Source: Bacillota bacterium
GTDB taxonomy: Bacteria; Bacillota; Clostridia; Acetivibrionales; DSM-1351
Reading direction: 5' to 3'
NCBI GenBank assembly: GCA_023412635.1
Contig: JAEYNI010000087.1
Coordinates: forward strand, 1-33,062
Length of the DNA: 33,062 bases
The notes under the pieces: generated by a model
The model's input: only the letters and a program-made list of their open reading frames with translations
What the model was told of the DNA's origin: nothing
Databases searched by the model: none
Position numbers and translations under genes: made by a program
Shown: one piece after another, positions 30,473 through 33,062 of the stretch
How positions within the stretch are numbered: the first letter of the stretch is position 1
How the letters are laid out: each line of letters starts with the position of its first letter

Positions 30473-33062
30473 ATGGGAGATAGTAATTACTTCAATACAA
30501 AAATATATATGCCTTCCGTTAAGGATAACCATATAAGCCGGGAAGTTTTAATTGAAAAAATGACCGAGAGTCAAAAAAAGCAACACAAAATTATTCTGGT
30601 TTCTGCTGAAGCAGGATACGGTAAGACAACGCTAATAGCTGGATGGATAAGCCGGCTAAACCAGCACTATACATGGCTGTCCTTAGATGAATATGATAAC
30701 GACGCCATAACATTCATAAACTATTTAGTGATGGCCATAAGGAAAGTTGATAAAACGTTCGGAAGCACTATAGAAAATATTTTGAGTACACCAAAGCTAC
30801 CTGGAGTAGAAGTAGTCAGCTCTTACATAATAGAGGAATTGACGATGATTAATCATACATTTACTTTAATTTTCGATGACTATCATATTATTACTAATAC
30901 ATACATACACAAATTAATACAGCGAATTATTGACTCCAAGGCACATAATATTCTTACCATAATAATCACTAGACAGGACCCGCCATTTAGCCTCTCTAGG
31001 TGGAGAGCCGGGGATATATTGACTGAACTGAGGTCTTTTGATTTGCGGTTCGAAACTAATGAGATTAAAGAGTTTTTTTATAAGAATTTTAATATCAGTT
31101 TTGAAAATGAAAATGAAACCCTTGAAATTCTGGAAGAAAGAACGGAAGGATGGGCTGCAGGCTTGCAATTAATAGGCCTATCCTTGAAGAATATAAATAA
31201 GGAGCAGCAAGGAAGAAGCTTTAATGAACAATTCAGTGGAAATAACCGGTTTATTGCAGACTATCTTATGGAAGAGGTGTTTGAAAGGCAGGAGGCTCAG
31301 ATTCGAGTATTCTTAAAAAAAACCAGTATCCTAAAAAGTTTTAATGAAGAGCTATGTAATTCTATCACGGGACTTAATTGCAGTAAGCAAATCATAGAAC
31401 GGCTGGAGAAAGAGAACCTTTTTATAGTGCCGCTAGATAGTAATCGAACCTGGTATAGATACCATCATCTTTTCTCCAAATTTCTGAGTGCTGGTCTAGA
31501 TGAGAAACTGAAGCTGGAAATATGCCGGACTGCAAGTGCTTGGTACAAGACTAAAGGGCTGATAGAATTAGCCTTTGAATACGCACTGGAAGCAAAGGAT
31601 AGTGAAATGGCACTAAGCCTGGTTAATCAAGTTTCCACCAAATATTTATATAATGGTTCAATAGAAACACTTCTTGAACTGCTGAATTCAGTCAAAAAAA
31701 TAAGTAATAAAACAGATGCCGAGGTAGAGACCAGCAGAGCTTGGTGTCTATTTCTTTTAGGAGAAACGGATAAAGCCCATAAAACATTAATAGAATTGAA
31801 AAGCAAGCAGGTTATTAAGGCTTCAAATATATCAGGTAGAATTCAGGCTCTTGAAGCAATTCTATATACAAACATAGATAAAAGTAAAGCTGTTATGCTT
31901 GCAGAAGAAGCAGTCTCTATTCTAAAAGAAGAGAACAGGTTATTTTATAATATTGCATTACGAACTCTCGGACTGGTGAAGGTTTCAATAGGGGAGTCAG
32001 CCGAAGCAGTAGCAGCGTTTAAAAAGATAATTCATGGAGTTAATTTTAATAAATATCGATTAGTTGAGCTATCTGCATTTGTAAATTATACAGATTGCCT
32101 GATTGCAATGGGAAGAAGGCTGAAGGCACAAAGCTTATGTGAAGAACTGTTGGCTGAATATACAGATCAATATGGAGATCGCCTGCCCATGGCAAGATTA
32201 GTATATCTTACCATGGGAATATGTTTCTATATCGGAAATGAGTTGGAAAAGGCTAAAAAATACTTACATGAGGGTATAAACTTTTGTAGAGGAATGAAAC
32301 TGATGTCAACGATAGGTAATGCCGAGGTGGTTTATGTAAAGCTACTCTATATTTTGGGTGAAAAGAGCACTGCTTTTAAAACTTTATTTAGGTATAAAGG
32401 TCTATCCAAAAGATCAAGACTTCAAAATACCTTTGAAATACTTGAGGCCATTGAAATTGATTTGAGCATTAAAGAGAAAAACCACACCAAGATGTTGGAA
32501 TGGACAAAAAAGCGAGAAGAGCTAATGAATGATATTATGTGTCCTTACCCTAGTAATGTTAAGTTAACATATATCAGAGCGTTAATTAATCAAAAGAAAT
32601 TTAACGAAGCAGAGACTGAATTAGAAATGGAAGAGGAATTAGCAAGAAAATATAATAAGCAGGAGCAATTAATAACAATCCTGATACTTACAGCACTAGT
32701 TAAAAAACATAATGGAGCCCAGAGTAAAGCCTTGATTTATATAAGAGAGGCTCTGAAAATAGCAGCCCCCGAAGGATATGTGAGAAATTTCCTGGACGAG
32801 GAAGAGGAGGTTTTAGCATTAGCACGGAAGGTGCGAAATGCAGCCCCTGAATTTGTAGATCAATTAGAGAAACAAAATACCGGACAGGTTAATGTTCTTA
32901 TCGAACCTCTTAAGGCTAGGGAACATGAAATTCTTAAGCTTATTGCAGCAGGTATGTCTAACGCTGAAATTGCAGCTAATCTTTACATAACAACAGGGAC
33001 TGTTAAGTGGTACATAAAAAACATATTTACTAAGCTGGGTGTAAATAAACGAACACAGGCAG
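30473..33062 (+). CDS. LuxR-family MalT-like ATP-dependent transcriptional activator (3' end missing)
   Basis: A large STAND-type regulator; 863 codons are present and the frame is open to the window edge. Residues 20-300 are the NTPase: Walker A AEAGYGKT (45-52), Walker B-like TLIFDDYH, sensor TIIITRQDPP, then RTEGWAAGLQLIGLSL. Residues 300-790 are a helical, TPR-like ligand-binding region (for example WYKTKGLIELAFEYALEAKD). The C-terminus is a LuxR/GerE helix-turn-helix (LKAREHEILKLIAAGMSNAE, then IAANLYITTGTVKWYIKNIF), nearly complete; only a few residues should be missing. The ATG follows a weak GAGG site. MalT-like proteins are activated by a small inducer plus ATP. The target here is unknown. 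No other gene on its strand lies close by. Confidence 0.92.
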   Translation, partial: MGDSNYFNTKIYMPSVKDNHISREVLIEKMTESQKKQHKIILVSAEAGYGKTTLIAGWISRLNQHYTWLSLDEYDNDAITFINYLVMAIRKVDKTFGSTIENILSTPKLPGVEVVSSYIIEELTMINHTFTLIFDDYHIITNTYIHKLIQRIIDSKAHNILTIIITRQDPPFSLSRWRAGDILTELRSFDLRFETNEIKEFFYKNFNISFENENETLEILEERTEGWAAGLQLIGLSLKNINKEQQGRSFNEQFSGNNRFIADYLMEEVFERQEAQIRVFLKKTSILKSFNEELCNSITGLNCSKQIIERLEKENLFIVPLDSNRTWYRYHHLFSKFLSAGLDEKLKLEICRTASAWYKTKGLIELAFEYALEAKDSEMALSLVNQVSTKYLYNGSIETLLELLNSVKKISNKTDAEVETSRAWCLFLLGETDKAHKTLIELKSKQVIKASNISGRIQALEAILYTNIDKSKAVMLAEEAVSILKEENRLFYNIALRTLGLVKVSIGESAEAVAAFKKIIHGVNFNKYRLVELSAFVNYTDCLIAMGRRLKAQSLCEELLAEYTDQYGDRLPMARLVYLTMGICFYIGNELEKAKKYLHEGINFCRGMKLMSTIGNAEVVYVKLLYILGEKSTAFKTLFRYKGLSKRSRLQNTFEILEAIEIDLSIKEKNHTKMLEWTKKREELMNDIMCPYPSNVKLTYIRALINQKKFNEAETELEMEEELARKYNKQEQLITILILTALVKKHNGAQSKALIYIREALKIAAPEGYVRNFLDEEEEVLALARKVRNAAPEFVDQLEKQNTGQVNVLIEPLKAREHEILKLIAAGMSNAEIAANLYITTGTVKWYIKNIFTKLGVNKRTQA

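Overview
The window looks like chromosomal DNA of a low-GC, spore-forming clostridium, probably a plant-polysaccharide degrader of the Ruminiclostridium type. The reasons are the end of the sporulation sigma factor gene sigH at the left edge, AT-rich intergenic DNA with strong AGGAGG ribosome sites, and a YesMN-type carbohydrate regulation and uptake cluster. The genus is inferred from gene style only; no marker gene settles it.

Left core region (1-5.7 kb). The 3' part of sigH is followed on the minus strand by a complete polar amino-acid ABC importer (ATPase, lipoprotein receptor, two permeases) and a cytidylate-kinase-like gene. The importer promoter fires almost directly into an intrinsic terminator. 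A tRNA operon follows, with tRNA-Gly(CCC) and tRNA-Thr(GGT), its own promoter, a 109-nt direct duplication and a strong terminator.

Accessory region (5.7-18.4 kb). It starts just behind tRNA-Thr and is punctuated by three 3'-half fragments of tRNA-Thr (5874, 10427, 18148), each followed by a terminator-like hairpin. They bracket two blocks. Block A (6.5-10.2 kb) holds a frameshifted YhcG/DUF1016-type PDDEXK nuclease gene and a TOTE-type primase-helicase-PLD nuclease gene whose primase part is damaged. Block B (11.0-17.4 kb) is an intact, tightly packed five-gene operon: NUDIX hydrolase, PLD-nuclease/SF2 helicase, RadC-like JAMM protein, MazG-like NTP pyrophosphohydrolase, and a PD-(D/E)XK-like/DUF2075 helicase. 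Remnants of an AbiEii-type toxin gene sit at the right border. No integrase or transposase gene was found. Block B is the best candidate for an undescribed, probably anti-phage, system.

Right region (18.4-33.1 kb). A CUT1-type sugar transporter (two permeases and a lipoprotein receptor) is followed by a regulatory operon of response regulator, sensor kinase and second response regulator, then a second receptor lipoprotein without permeases. After a small coiled-coil gene and two decayed genes (one an XRE repressor whose inverted-repeat operator survives), a large MalT/LuxR-type ATP-dependent activator runs off the window end.
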